In this document: piece by piece, positions 48,971 to 57,788 of the stretch
How positions within the stretch are numbered: position 1 is the stretch's first letter
Layout of the letters: every line of letters begins with the position of its first letter
Source of the DNA: Mycobacterium spongiae
GTDB lineage: Bacteria > Actinomycetota > Actinomycetes > Mycobacteriales > Mycobacteriaceae
NCBI RefSeq assembly: GCF_018278905.1
Contig: NZ_CP046600.1
Location: 1,612,001 to 1,676,000, forward strand
Direction of reading: 5' to 3'
Length of the DNA: 64,000 nt
Notes under the pieces: generated by a model
What the model saw: the letters and a program-made list of their open reading frames with translations, nothing else
Told to the model about the DNA's origin: nothing
Database searches by the model: none
Program-made: the position numbers and the translations under genes

Positions 48971-49927
48971 ATGGCTGAAGCACTCGTGCTCGTTGAGCAC
49001 GCAGAAGGTGCGCTGAAGAAGGTCAGCGCCGAATTGATCACTGCCGCCCGCGCGCTGGGCGAGCCGGCCGCCGTCGTGGTGGGTGCGCCGGGGACGGCGG
49101 CGCCGCTGGTGGATGGGCTCAAGGCGGCCGGTGCGGCGAAGATCTATGTCGCCGAGTCCGACGCCGTGGACAACTACCTGATCACGCCCGCGGTCGACGT
49201 GCTGGCCGGGCTGGCCGAGTCGTCAGCGCCAGCGGCGGTGCTGGTGGCTGCCAGCGCCGACGGCAAGGAGGTCGCCGGCCGGCTGGCGGCCCGGATCGGT
49301 TCCGGAATGCTGGTTGACACCGTGGAACTGAAAGACGGCGGCAAGGCCCTGCACTCCATCTTCGGCGGCGCGTTCACCGTTGAGGCACAAGCCAACGGCG
49401 ACACGCCGGTGATCACCGTACGGCCCGGTTCCGTCGAGGCCGAGCCGGCCGACGGCGCGGGAGAACAGGTCAGCCTGGAGGTGCCAGCGCCGGCGGAAAA
49501 CGCCACCAAGGTCACCGCCCGCGAGCCGGCAGTCGCCGGCGACCGGCCGGAGCTGACAGAGGCCACGGTCGTGGTCGCCGGTGGCCGCGGCGTGGGCAGC
49601 GCGGAGAACTTCACTGTGGTCGAGGCGCTGGCCGACTCGCTGGGTGCCGCCGTCGGGGCGTCGCGTGCCGCGGTCGACTCGGGCTACTACCCCGGCCAGT
49701 TCCAGGTGGGCCAGACCGGCAAGACGGTGTCACCCCAGCTCTACATTGCGCTGGGAATCTCCGGGGCGATTCAGCACCGCGCGGGTATGCAGACTTCCAA
49801 GACCATCGTCGCGGTGAACAAGGACGAAGAGGCGCCCATCTTCGAGATCGCTGACTACGGTGTGGTCGGTGACCTGTTCAAGGTCGCACCGCAATTGACC
49901 GAGGCGATCAAGTCGCGCAAGGGCTGA
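48971..49927 (+). CDS. fixB: Electron-transfer flavoprotein alpha subunit
   Basis: 318 residues. The FAD-binding C-terminal domain has VVAGGRGVGSAENFTVVEALADSLGAAVGASRAAVDSGYYPGQFQVGQTGKTVSPQLYIALGISGAIQHRAGMQTSKTIVAVNKDEEAPIFEIADYGVVGDLF, the usual ETF-alpha signature. It partners fixA in one operon. Confidence 0.96.
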   Translation: MAEALVLVEHAEGALKKVSAELITAARALGEPAAVVVGAPGTAAPLVDGLKAAGAAKIYVAESDAVDNYLITPAVDVLAGLAESSAPAAVLVAASADGKEVAGRLAARIGSGMLVDTVELKDGGKALHSIFGGAFTVEAQANGDTPVITVRPGSVEAEPADGAGEQVSLEVPAPAENATKVTAREPAVAGDRPELTEATVVVAGGRGVGSAENFTVVEALADSLGAAVGASRAAVDSGYYPGQFQVGQTGKTVSPQLYIALGISGAIQHRAGMQTSKTIVAVNKDEEAPIFEIADYGVVGDLFKVAPQLTEAIKSRKG

Positions 49928-49939
49928 CGGTCGGCCTGA

Positions 49940-51514
49940 TCAAGGCAGTGTCGTGCCGCGGATAAGGTCCGCAGCCTTCTCCGCCATGGCCATCACCGTG
50001 ATGTTCGGATTCACGGCGGGCAGTTTCGGCATGGCAGACGCGTCAACGACGCGCAGCCCTGGGACGCCCTTGACACGCAGCAAAGGGTCGAGCACGGCCA
50101 TCGGATCGTCGGGAGAACCCATGCGAGCGGTAGCCGCGGGGTGGTAGACGGTGTTGTGTGTCTTGTGGATGTAGTCGATCAGGTCATCGTCGCCGATGGC
50201 GTCCGGGCCTGGTGCGAGTTCCCTGGCGATCCATGATCGCAGCGGCTGCTGCTCGGCGATCCTGCGCGCCAATCGGATTCCGGCCACCATCACACGCTCA
50301 TCGTGGCCTTCGGGATCGGTGAAGTAGCGCGGGTCGACCTTGGCACGATCCCGGAAGTCTCGGGAGCGCAGCCGCACGGTGCCACGGGATAGGCCCTGGG
50401 TGACGTTGGGTGTCAGGCAGAATCCGTTGTCGGTGGTGGGATAGCCCCACCTCAGGGTGTTCATGTCGAACGGCACGCTGCCGTAGTGCATCATCAGGTC
50501 GGGCTGAGCTAGACCCTCGACGGTGGTGGCGAACAACCCGATCTCCCACCATTGGGTCGATGTTGTGACCATCGGCTGCGATGCCTCCCAGAAGACCAGC
50601 CCCTCGACGTGGTCGTCGAGGTTGGCTCCGACTCCCGGCGCATCGACCCGCACCGGTATTCCGAGCTCGCGGAGGTGGGCGCCGGGTCCGATGCCCGAGA
50701 GCATCAACAGTTTTGGGGTGTCGATCGCGCCGGCTGCCAGCACCACCTCGCGGCGTGCCGTGACGACGTCGTAGCCGGTGAGGTCGGGCCGTTGGTGGCG
50801 CACCCCGCAGGCCGCACCCGTCTCATCGAACAGCACCTCGGCGACCCAGGAGTTGGTCCGCACCTCAAGATTGCCGCGGGTTCCCAGGATCGGATGCAGG
50901 TAGGCGTGTGATGTCGACATGCGGGTGCCGTCTTCGGCAGCGTTGATCTGAAACCAGCCAGCGCCATTGCGCACCGTGGCGCCACGGTTGAACGCGACGG
51001 TCGGCAGGCCCACCTGCGCTGCGGCCGCTAGTACCGCGGCGCCGCAGGGATCGGTGGGCGGTACGTCCCTGAGCCGCACGGGTCCGCTGCGGCCGTGGTG
51101 CTCACCTTCGGCGTCGTTGCGCTCCAGCCGGGTCAGGTAGGGAAGAACACCGGGTGCTCCCCACCCCGTGGCCCCCAGGGCCTCCCATTCATCAAGCCCC
51201 TCGGCGGGCGGCCAGAAGGCGATGCACGAGTTGTGTGACGAGCATCCGCCGAGGACCTTGGCCCGCGCATGGCGCATGAAACTGTTGCCTTTTTCCTGCG
51301 GCTCCACTGGGTAGTCCCAGTCGTAGCCGGAGTCGAGGAGGTGCATCCACGCCGACAATTGCAGGACGCGCGGATCGCCGACATCGGAGGGGCCGGCCTC
51401 GATCAGGCAGACGGTGACCGATGGATCCTCACTGAGGCGGGCGGCCAGTACGCAACCCGCGGTGCCACCCCCGGCGATGACGTAGTCAAAGATTGCGTCC
51501 ACGAGGATGCTCAC
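49940..51514 (-). CDS. GMC-family oxidoreductase (choline dehydrogenase type)
   Basis: 524 residues from GTG 51514, which overlaps the permease stop (GTGA). FAD-binding DYVIAGGGTAGCVLAARLSEDP at the N-terminus, GMC signature ARAKVLGGCSSHNSCIAFWPP and GAIDTPKLLMLSGIGPGAHL, and the C-terminal catalytic region HNTVYHPAATARMGSP with NPNITVMAMAEKAADLI. It oxidises alcohols, probably choline or a related substrate given its cassette partners. It is absent from the M. tuberculosis order recalled here. Confidence 0.88.
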   Translation of the reverse strand: MSILVDAIFDYVIAGGGTAGCVLAARLSEDPSVTVCLIEAGPSDVGDPRVLQLSAWMHLLDSGYDWDYPVEPQEKGNSFMRHARAKVLGGCSSHNSCIAFWPPAEGLDEWEALGATGWGAPGVLPYLTRLERNDAEGEHHGRSGPVRLRDVPPTDPCGAAVLAAAAQVGLPTVAFNRGATVRNGAGWFQINAAEDGTRMSTSHAYLHPILGTRGNLEVRTNSWVAEVLFDETGAACGVRHQRPDLTGYDVVTARREVVLAAGAIDTPKLLMLSGIGPGAHLRELGIPVRVDAPGVGANLDDHVEGLVFWEASQPMVTTSTQWWEIGLFATTVEGLAQPDLMMHYGSVPFDMNTLRWGYPTTDNGFCLTPNVTQGLSRGTVRLRSRDFRDRAKVDPRYFTDPEGHDERVMVAGIRLARRIAEQQPLRSWIARELAPGPDAIGDDDLIDYIHKTHNTVYHPAATARMGSPDDPMAVLDPLLRVKGVPGLRVVDASAMPKLPAVNPNITVMAMAEKAADLIRGTTLP

Positions 51515-53070
51515 CGCGCTTTCGGCGCCGACGGGATCTCTGGCGTTGCCGACATCGCGGGCTCTGCCGCATGGGAGGCCAGCGTGCCGAGCTGGTGGCG
51601 GCCCTTGACCTGGAACCACAGCATCCCGAGGCCGAGGATCATTCCGATGTAGATGAACGCGCCCCAGGTGTTGTACCAGGGTGTGCCGTGGACGGCGACC
51701 CTGGGCCAGGCCAGATTCAGGGCCATCCCGACGCCCCAGAGCACCGCCAGCAGGTTGACGGCCAGGCCCCACCTGCCCAGGGTGAAGTAGCCACCCCGCT
51801 GGAGATCGGCCGGTGGCCACTGGCCTTGCAGCCGTTTCCTCAGCAGCGGTCCGGTGACCATGAGGTAGGCGAGGTAGATCATGATCACTGCTATCGAGGT
51901 CAGGACGGTGAAGATCTTCGGCTCACCGACATTGATGATCAAGATCGCTGAAGCAATCGCCCCGATGACAACCGCGGGCACGATCGGCGTCTGGGTCCTG
52001 GGGTGCACCCGGGCGAGCTTTTCCCCGAACGGCAGGGCGTTGTCCCGCGCCATGGCGAAGGTCAGCCGGATCGCGGCGGTGTGTACGGCGAGCGCGCACA
52101 CAACCACCGCGACGACAATGCAGGCTAAGAAGATGGTGCCCAATGGTCCCCACATCACCTGTTGGACGATGTACTGCAGACCGCCGCTTTCCTGACCGAT
52201 CTTCGGGTCTTTGATGTTGGGGACGGACATGACGGCGAAGACGAGGATGGCGCCGCCGATAACGAACGAGGCCAGGATGGCGCGCAGGATCGCATGCGGG
52301 GCGGTGCGCCGCGGGTCTACCGTTTCCTCACCCAGGGAACTGGCGGTGTCGAACCCGTACATCACATACCCCGAGGCCAGTGAGGCAACCAGGAAGGCGC
52401 CCAAATACCCGCCGTGCTTGCCCGCGCCGTGGCCTTGGGTCGAGAAGAACACGGCGGGTCCCCGGGTGATGTTGGCAGCAAGGATCACCGCGATCAAGAC
52501 CGCGGCGATGAGTTCGATGAACACCCCGGCACTGTTGATCAGCGCCATCAATCGGACGCCGAGGGCGTTCACCAATGTCGTGAACACGATGAGGCCGGTG
52601 CCGAGGACCACCGCGTTGGCCGCGAAATCGTAGGTGCCGCCACCATCTCCGATGATCTGGAATCCGCTCCACAACCGCGGCAGGTTGAGCTGCAGCGCCA
52701 GCACCACCGCCGACAGGGTAACGACCGACGCCGTGAGCATGAGCCAGCCCGCACACCAGCCCACGACGCGACTGCCCAACGCCTTGGCCCAGTTGTACAC
52801 CGATCCGGCAACGGGAAACTTGGCGGCTAGCTCCATGAAACACAGGGCGACGGCGATCTGGCCGACGAAAACCATGCTCCACGACCACAAATAGGCCGGG
52901 CCCGCCGTGCCGAAACCGAAGTAGAACAGCTGAAATGTGCCGGTCAGAATGGAGATGTAGCTGACACCGGCAGCGAAGCTGGCGAATTTGCCGATGCTGC
53001 GGTCCAGGCATTCCTTATACCCAAAATGCTCCAATCCGTGCGCATCTGCATGATGTCGGGTGTGCTGCAT
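51511..53070 (-). CDS. Amino-acid/polyamine (APC-family) permease
   Basis: 519 residues from ATG 53070, which has GAAGAGAAG upstream. Twelve membrane spans; the early segments FGTAGPAYLWSWSMVFVGQIAVALCFMELAAKFPVAGSVYNWA are typical of APC-family transporters. The middle VMYGFDTASSLGEETVDPRRTAPHAILRA is the conserved region between spans. It is co-transcribed with the GMC and aldehyde dehydrogenase genes, so its substrate is probably choline, betaine, ethanolamine or a related amine. Confidence 0.88.
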   Translation of the reverse strand: MQHTRHHADAHGLEHFGYKECLDRSIGKFASFAAGVSYISILTGTFQLFYFGFGTAGPAYLWSWSMVFVGQIAVALCFMELAAKFPVAGSVYNWAKALGSRVVGWCAGWLMLTASVVTLSAVVLALQLNLPRLWSGFQIIGDGGGTYDFAANAVVLGTGLIVFTTLVNALGVRLMALINSAGVFIELIAAVLIAVILAANITRGPAVFFSTQGHGAGKHGGYLGAFLVASLASGYVMYGFDTASSLGEETVDPRRTAPHAILRAILASFVIGGAILVFAVMSVPNIKDPKIGQESGGLQYIVQQVMWGPLGTIFLACIVVAVVVCALAVHTAAIRLTFAMARDNALPFGEKLARVHPRTQTPIVPAVVIGAIASAILIINVGEPKIFTVLTSIAVIMIYLAYLMVTGPLLRKRLQGQWPPADLQRGGYFTLGRWGLAVNLLAVLWGVGMALNLAWPRVAVHGTPWYNTWGAFIYIGMILGLGMLWFQVKGRHQLGTLASHAAEPAMSATPEIPSAPKAR

Positions 53071-53144
53071 GTCTGTGGTTCTTCTCTTCACTGGAGGTGG
53101 TCTGCGTGGACGGCCTGTTGTTGGTGCCTCGTTGCACACGGTGA

Positions 53145-54680
53145 CTAATCCGCGAACCAGCCCACCTCCTGCGGCGAGGTGTTGGTCCAGACATGTTTGG
53201 TTTCCTGGTATTCGGCGAGCCCGGCCGGTCCGAGCTCGCGGCCGTTGCCAGACCTGCCGAACCCGCCCCACTCGGCAGCGGGAGTGTAGATACCGAAGTC
53301 GTTGATCCACACGGTGCCGTGGCGCAACGCACGCGCGACCCGCTCGGCGCGCGCCGGGTCCGCGGTTCGCACGCCGGCGGCAAGTCCGTAGGACGTGTCG
53401 TTACCCATATCGATGGCTTGGCGCTCAGTGGTGAACCGCTCAACGGTGAGTATCGGGCCGAACGTCTCCTCCTGAACGATCCGCATCGACCGATCGCAGT
53501 GGTCGAAAATGGTGGGAGGAAAATAGCTGCCGGCCCCAAATTGCGGGTCGGTGGGTCGCTGGCCCCCGGTCACCAGGACTGCGCCCTCGGAAATCGCTAG
53601 CCGCACATAGCTTTCGACCTTCTCGCGATGTGCGGTCGAGACCAGCGGGCCGGTTTGGCTACGGGGGTCCAGACCGTCGCCGAACCGAATGGCTTCGGCG
53701 CGGGTCTTGAGCTCCGCCACGAATGCGTCGGCGATACTGCGTTCGACGATAAGGCGGGTACCGGCCGAACAGACCTGTCCGGAGTGCAGGAACACCCCGG
53801 TGATCACGGCGTCGATGGCGCTGTTCCAGTCGGCGTCGGCGAACACGAGGTGCGGGTTCTTGCCGCCGAGTTCCAGTGCCACCCTGGTGATGTGGGGGGC
53901 CGCCGCGCGGGAGACCGCGACACCCGTTGCCGCCCCACCGGTGAAGGAGATCAGGTCAACGTCGGCGGTGTCGGTGAGCGCGGCGCCAACCGCGGCGCCG
54001 CTGCCCTGGATGAGGTTGAGCACCCCGGCGGGTACGCCGGCCTCGTCGATGAGCCGGACCAGGGCGACTGTGCTCAGCGGGGTGACCTCACTGGGCTTGA
54101 CCACCATGGTGCACCCGGCGGCCAACGCCGGCGCGATTTTCCAGCAGATCTGCAGCAGCGGGTAGTTCCATGGCGCAATCAGCACACACACCCCGATCGG
54201 CTCGCTGATGACTCGGCTGACGATCGTGGGATCGCCGGTGTCGACGAGGCGGTCGGACGAGATGGTGGCCAGCCGGGCGTAGTACCGGAACACCGCGACG
54301 ACGTCGTCGACATCGATGTAGCTCTCTCGCAGCGTCTTTCCGGTGTCGAGTGTTTCGATTCGGGCGATCTCCTCGCGATCACGCACGAGCAGCTCGGCGA
54401 TGCGATCCAGCAGCGCCGCTCGCTGGTTCACGGGGGTCTGTGGCCATGACGAGGAGTCGAACGCGGTGCGGGCGGCAGCGACCGCTTCGGTCGCATCGGT
54501 GGGCTGCGCTTCGTCGACGATGGTGAGGATCGTGCCGTCGGCCGGGTTGATGATGTCGCGGGTGGCTCCGTTGGCGGCGTGACGCCATGTGCCGCCGATG
54601 TAGAGGCCGGGCTCGCGGCCCATTGCGTTGTGGGAACTTATGGTGTGTGAGGTCGTGCTGGCTGGTTGAGGTTCGCTCAT
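53145..54680 (-). CDS. Aldehyde dehydrogenase (betaine-aldehyde type)
   Basis: 511 residues from ATG 54680. NAD-binding IAPWNYPLLQICWKIAPALAAGCTMVVKPSEVTPL, catalytic Glu ALELGGKNPHLVFAD, and catalytic Cys HSGQVCSAGTRLIVE; C-terminal RNG(R)ELGPAGLAEYQETKHVW. The family, BADH/BetB-like, makes glycine betaine or a related acid. It begins the cassette (aldehyde dehydrogenase, permease, GMC oxidase). About 75 bp separate it from the permease. Confidence 0.9.
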   Translation of the reverse strand: MSEPQPASTTSHTISSHNAMGREPGLYIGGTWRHAANGATRDIINPADGTILTIVDEAQPTDATEAVAAARTAFDSSSWPQTPVNQRAALLDRIAELLVRDREEIARIETLDTGKTLRESYIDVDDVVAVFRYYARLATISSDRLVDTGDPTIVSRVISEPIGVCVLIAPWNYPLLQICWKIAPALAAGCTMVVKPSEVTPLSTVALVRLIDEAGVPAGVLNLIQGSGAAVGAALTDTADVDLISFTGGAATGVAVSRAAAPHITRVALELGGKNPHLVFADADWNSAIDAVITGVFLHSGQVCSAGTRLIVERSIADAFVAELKTRAEAIRFGDGLDPRSQTGPLVSTAHREKVESYVRLAISEGAVLVTGGQRPTDPQFGAGSYFPPTIFDHCDRSMRIVQEETFGPILTVERFTTERQAIDMGNDTSYGLAAGVRTADPARAERVARALRHGTVWINDFGIYTPAAEWGGFGRSGNGRELGPAGLAEYQETKHVWTNTSPQEVGWFAD

Positions 54681-55036
54681 CGTCCACTCATGGAATTCGG
54701 CAATTGGGCGCTCCGAGACTAGCAACACCGTTCAATCGCATTCTGCTGGCGGTGCTTACTGCCAGAAATGCTCTACACCAATAAGTTAGATATTCGGCAC
54801 CGGACGTCAGCAAGCGGGCGATTGTGGAATCTCAACAGGCAGACCCAATTTCTTGCAATACCGACCACTGATCGCGCCGCGAACAGCGAACCGTCGATCG
54901 GTGTTCACAACCTGGCAACCTTCGTGGCCATAGCGCGAGGGCGCGGATTCGCGTTGCGACATTTCGTCATCTGACGTGCACCGACCTGTCACAGCACCGA
55001 TGCCAATTAGCTGACCGATTGCGTCACGTTGGTGAC
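54681..55036. other. 356-bp intergenic region between the betaine-type cassette and the GNAT gene
   Basis: No intact gene is supported. It is the divergent control region for the aldehyde dehydrogenase and the N-acyltransferase genes and is AT-richer near 54765-54860. A 5-bp-arm repeat, GTCAC GTTG GTGAC (55023-55036), directly precedes the ATG at 55037. One frame reads NLATFVAIARGRGF, which faintly resembles a LysR N-terminus but is too short to call. Confidence 0.5.
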
Positions 55037-55888
55037 ATGAGCATCGCTTCTGTACTCATAGCCAGCGAAAAACCGCATGGCGCGGTGACGAGATCGTCGC
55101 ACGGACCGCGCTACTCCCTGTTGCTATCTACCGATCCGACACTCATCGAGGCTGCCCAGAGGCTCAGGTACGACGTCTTCAGCACCACTCCCGGATTCGC
55201 TCTCCCTGCGGCCATCGGCGGCCGCGATGTCGATCGGTTCGACGAGCACTGTGACCATCTGTTGGTTCGTGACGACGACACCGGCGAGCTGGTGGGGTGC
55301 TACCGGATGCTCCCGCCGTCAGGCGCGATCGCCGCGGGCGGCCTTTACACCGCTACCGAATTCGACGTCAGCGCGCTCGATCCGCTTCGGCCGTCGCTGG
55401 TGGAGATGGGGCGCGCGGTGGTACGCGACGGTCATCGCAACGGTGGGGTGGTGCTGCTGATGTGGGCCGGGATCCTCGCGTATCTGGACAGGTGCGACTA
55501 CGAATATGTGACCGGTTGCGTGTCGGTACCGATCGAGGGTGACGGCCAGGCACCGGGCAGCCAGGTCCGCGGGGTACGCGACTTCGTGCTGAACCGCCAC
55601 GCAGCGGACTACCACGTGCGTCCCTACCGGCCGGTGTGCATCGACGGCAAGGGACTTGATGACATTGCCCCACCCCGGCGACCCGCGATCCCGCCCCTGA
55701 TGCGCGGCTATCTGCGGCTGGGTGCCCGAGCCTGTGGGGAGCCCGCACACGACCCGGACTTCGGGGTGGCCGATTTCTGTGTGCTGCTCGGTAAACGTCA
55801 CGCCGACATGCGGTACCTGAAACGGTTGCGATCGGTGGCCGCGGCCGCGGAGATAGCGGGTGAGATCGGCGACGGAGCCTCCCGATGA
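55037..55888 (+). CDS. N-acyltransferase, GNAT/hemolysin (OlsB-like) family (Rv3027c-like)
   Basis: 283 residues from ATG 55037. Its core matches the acyl-ACP/CoA N-acyltransferase family related to OlsB: YSLLLSTDPTLIEAAQRLRYDVFSTTPGFAL, DEHCDHLLVRDDDTGELVGCYRMLPP and VEMGRAVVRDGHRNGGVVLLMWAGILAYL. The C-terminal RPYRPVCIDGKGLDDIAPPRRPAIPPLMRGYLRLGARACGEPAHDPDFGVADFCVLLGKRHAD is typical. It overlaps the next gene, a PlsC-type O-acyltransferase, by 4 bp. Such a pair makes ornithine lipids in other bacteria. Confidence 0.85.
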   Translation: MSIASVLIASEKPHGAVTRSSHGPRYSLLLSTDPTLIEAAQRLRYDVFSTTPGFALPAAIGGRDVDRFDEHCDHLLVRDDDTGELVGCYRMLPPSGAIAAGGLYTATEFDVSALDPLRPSLVEMGRAVVRDGHRNGGVVLLMWAGILAYLDRCDYEYVTGCVSVPIEGDGQAPGSQVRGVRDFVLNRHAADYHVRPYRPVCIDGKGLDDIAPPRRPAIPPLMRGYLRLGARACGEPAHDPDFGVADFCVLLGKRHADMRYLKRLRSVAAAAEIAGEIGDGASR

Positions 55889-56724
55889 ACAATCACGTCG
55901 GACATGCGTGGCTGCCCCGCACATCGTGCGATGTCAGTTGTGTCGCAGACGGCGACATCGCCGATTCGCGGCGATTGCGGGTAATGCTGCGCCTGGCGGT
56001 GGTCGTGCTGCTGGCACCGGGCGCACCGCTGCTCTGCGCGCCGCTGCCCGGCCGCACCCACGTCCAGCGTGCCTACTGCCGGTTGGTGCTGCGCTGTCTG
56101 GGTATCCGAATCACCGTGTCGGGCAGTCCCATTCGCAATCTCCGTGGGGTTCTTGTCGTCAGCAACCACATGTCGTGGCTGGACGTCTTCGCGATCGGTG
56201 CGGTCATGCCCGGCTCATTCGTTGCCCGCGCCGACATGTTCACCGGACCCGCGGTCGGAATTGTGGCCCGCCTGCTGCGAATCATCCCGATCGAGCGGGC
56301 CAACCTGCGCCGACTGCCCGCAGTGGTGAACACCGTCGCCCGCAGGCTGCGCGCCGGCCAGACCGTGGTGGCCTTCCCCGAGGGCACCACCTGGTGTGGA
56401 TTGGCATCCGGAAGCTTCTATCCGGCAATGTTTCAGGCCGCCATCGATGCCGGCCGACCGGTGCAGCCTCTGCGGCTGACATATCGGCGCGCCGACGGCA
56501 GCGTGTCGACCACTCCGGCCTACGTCGGTGACGACAAGTTGGCGCGCTCGGTGTGTCGGGTGCTTGCCACGCCACGCACGACGGCCTGTGTGCACGTCGA
56601 ATCTCTACAGCTGCCGGGTGATGATCGGCGCGTCTTGGCCGGTCGCTGTCAGTCTGCGGTGCAGTTGGGATCGCCAGCTCTGCGTGCGAGACGCGCAGGT
56701 CACGGGCACGCGGTGGCCGCCTAA
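55885..56724 (+). CDS. PlsC-type 1-acylglycerol-phosphate/lyso-ornithine acyltransferase (Rv3026c-like)
   Basis: 279 residues. The HX4D catalytic motif is NHMSWLDVF, the substrate motif FPEGTT lies near residue 168, and SFVARADMFTGPAVGIVARLLRIIPIER lies between. The N-terminus carries a hydrophobic segment (LAVVVLLAPGAPLLCAPL). It overlaps the OlsB-like gene, so it probably transfers the second acyl chain to the product of that enzyme. The physiological acceptor is not proven. Confidence 0.88.
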   Translation: MNNHVGHAWLPRTSCDVSCVADGDIADSRRLRVMLRLAVVVLLAPGAPLLCAPLPGRTHVQRAYCRLVLRCLGIRITVSGSPIRNLRGVLVVSNHMSWLDVFAIGAVMPGSFVARADMFTGPAVGIVARLLRIIPIERANLRRLPAVVNTVARRLRAGQTVVAFPEGTTWCGLASGSFYPAMFQAAIDAGRPVQPLRLTYRRADGSVSTTPAYVGDDKLARSVCRVLATPRTTACVHVESLQLPGDDRRVLAGRCQSAVQLGSPALRARRAGHGHAVAA

Positions 56725-56805
56725 AGGGTTGACGCTCTGCCGGAGTTGCCCCGATGCCCGCACGTCGGCGGAGAATGGGTGTTAGCCGACCGCGGAGGAA
56801 CTGTC

Positions 56806-57306
56806 ATGAATCCTTGGCCAAAGCCCGACACTCCTGGCCCAGGACAGGAATCGGTGTGGGATTACCCACGACCGCCGCGGTTGGAAGAATTCGCCGGTTC
56901 GATCACCATCGAGTTCGGTGGCGACACGATCGCATCGACAGACCGCGCATGGCGGGTGCTCGAGACCAGCCACCCCCCGACCTACTATCTGCCCCGCGAC
57001 GCCTTCGCCGACGGCGTGCTGCGCCGGACTGTCGGCTCGTCCTGGTGTGAATGGAAAGGCCAAGCGACGTACTTCGATCTGGTCACCGCCACACGTGAGG
57101 CCGCGCGCGCGGCATGGACCTACGAACGCCCGGCGGCCCCTTTCGAGGCGATCGCCGGCGATATCGCGGTGATGGCCACCCAGGTGGACCGCTGCACCGT
57201 CAATGGCGAGGACGTGATTGCGCAACCCGGTGGCTTCTACGGCGGCTGGATTACGAGCTGGATTGTCGGGCCGTTCAAGGGAATTCCGGGCTCAACCGGT
57301 TGGTAA
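56806..57306 (+). CDS. DUF427 family protein
   Basis: 166 residues from ATG 56806, preceded by CGGAGG. Conserved DUF427 body: ITIEFGGDTIASTDRAWRVLETSHPPTYYLPRDAF, SSWCEWKGQATYFDLVT and CTVNGEDVIAQPGGFYGGWITS. It forms a small beta-barrel of unknown function common in actinobacteria. The adjacent SRPBCC gene starts 4 bp after its stop, which suggests co-translation and a shared function. Confidence 0.85.
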   Translation: MNPWPKPDTPGPGQESVWDYPRPPRLEEFAGSITIEFGGDTIASTDRAWRVLETSHPPTYYLPRDAFADGVLRRTVGSSWCEWKGQATYFDLVTATREAARAAWTYERPAAPFEAIAGDIAVMATQVDRCTVNGEDVIAQPGGFYGGWITSWIVGPFKGIPGSTGW

Positions 57307-57310
57307 GCGC

Positions 57311-57706
57311 GTGCACTACCGAAGTGTTCTGAGTGTGCAGCGGGTCGTTGCGGCACCACCGCACGCGGTGTGGGAATTGCTGGTTGACCTAGATACCTGG
57401 CCACAGTGGGGACCATCAGTCAAGCAGGCTCGACTTGATCCGCCCTTTGACGAGCTGACAGCACACGCGACTGGTGTCGTCGACACCGTGCTCGGGGTTA
57501 GCGTGCCATTCGTCGTCAGCGACTTCGATCCCGGCAGATACTGGGCGTGGCGGGTGGCCGGCATTCCCGCTACCTGGCACCGCGTGGACCCGATAGCCGA
57601 TGGTGCGCGTGTCACGATCGGCGTCCCATGGTGGGAAGTGCCGTATCTGACGGTGTGCTCACTCGGATTGCGCCGAATAGAAAAGCTGCTTCTGCGACCG
57701 GCCTGA
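57311..57706 (+). CDS. SRPBCC (START-like/polyketide-cyclase type) protein
   Basis: 131 residues from GTG 57311. SRPBCC features: [35 protein letters not shown] with the W-P-x-W start of the fold and [30 protein letters not shown] at the end. It may bind a hydrophobic ligand. It follows the DUF427 gene after 4 bp. Confidence 0.82.
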   Translation: MHYRSVLSVQRVVAAPPHAVWELLVDLDTWPQWGPSVKQARLDPPFDELTAHATGVVDTVLGVSVPFVVSDFDPGRYWAWRVAGIPATWHRVDPIADGARVTIGVPWWEVPYLTVCSLGLRRIEKLLLRPA

Positions 57707-57788
57707 CATCGGCTTATTGCCACTGGGGTGGGTGCGGCCCGCGCAAAGGTTCGGGGCAGACGGACGGGCCGGTATCGTTGTGCGGGTC

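Noticed and set aside
54840..54974. Weak similarity to a LysR N-terminus (NLATFVAIARGRGF)
   Set aside because: Only about 15 residues match loosely, with no helix-turn-helix continuation and no start codon context.
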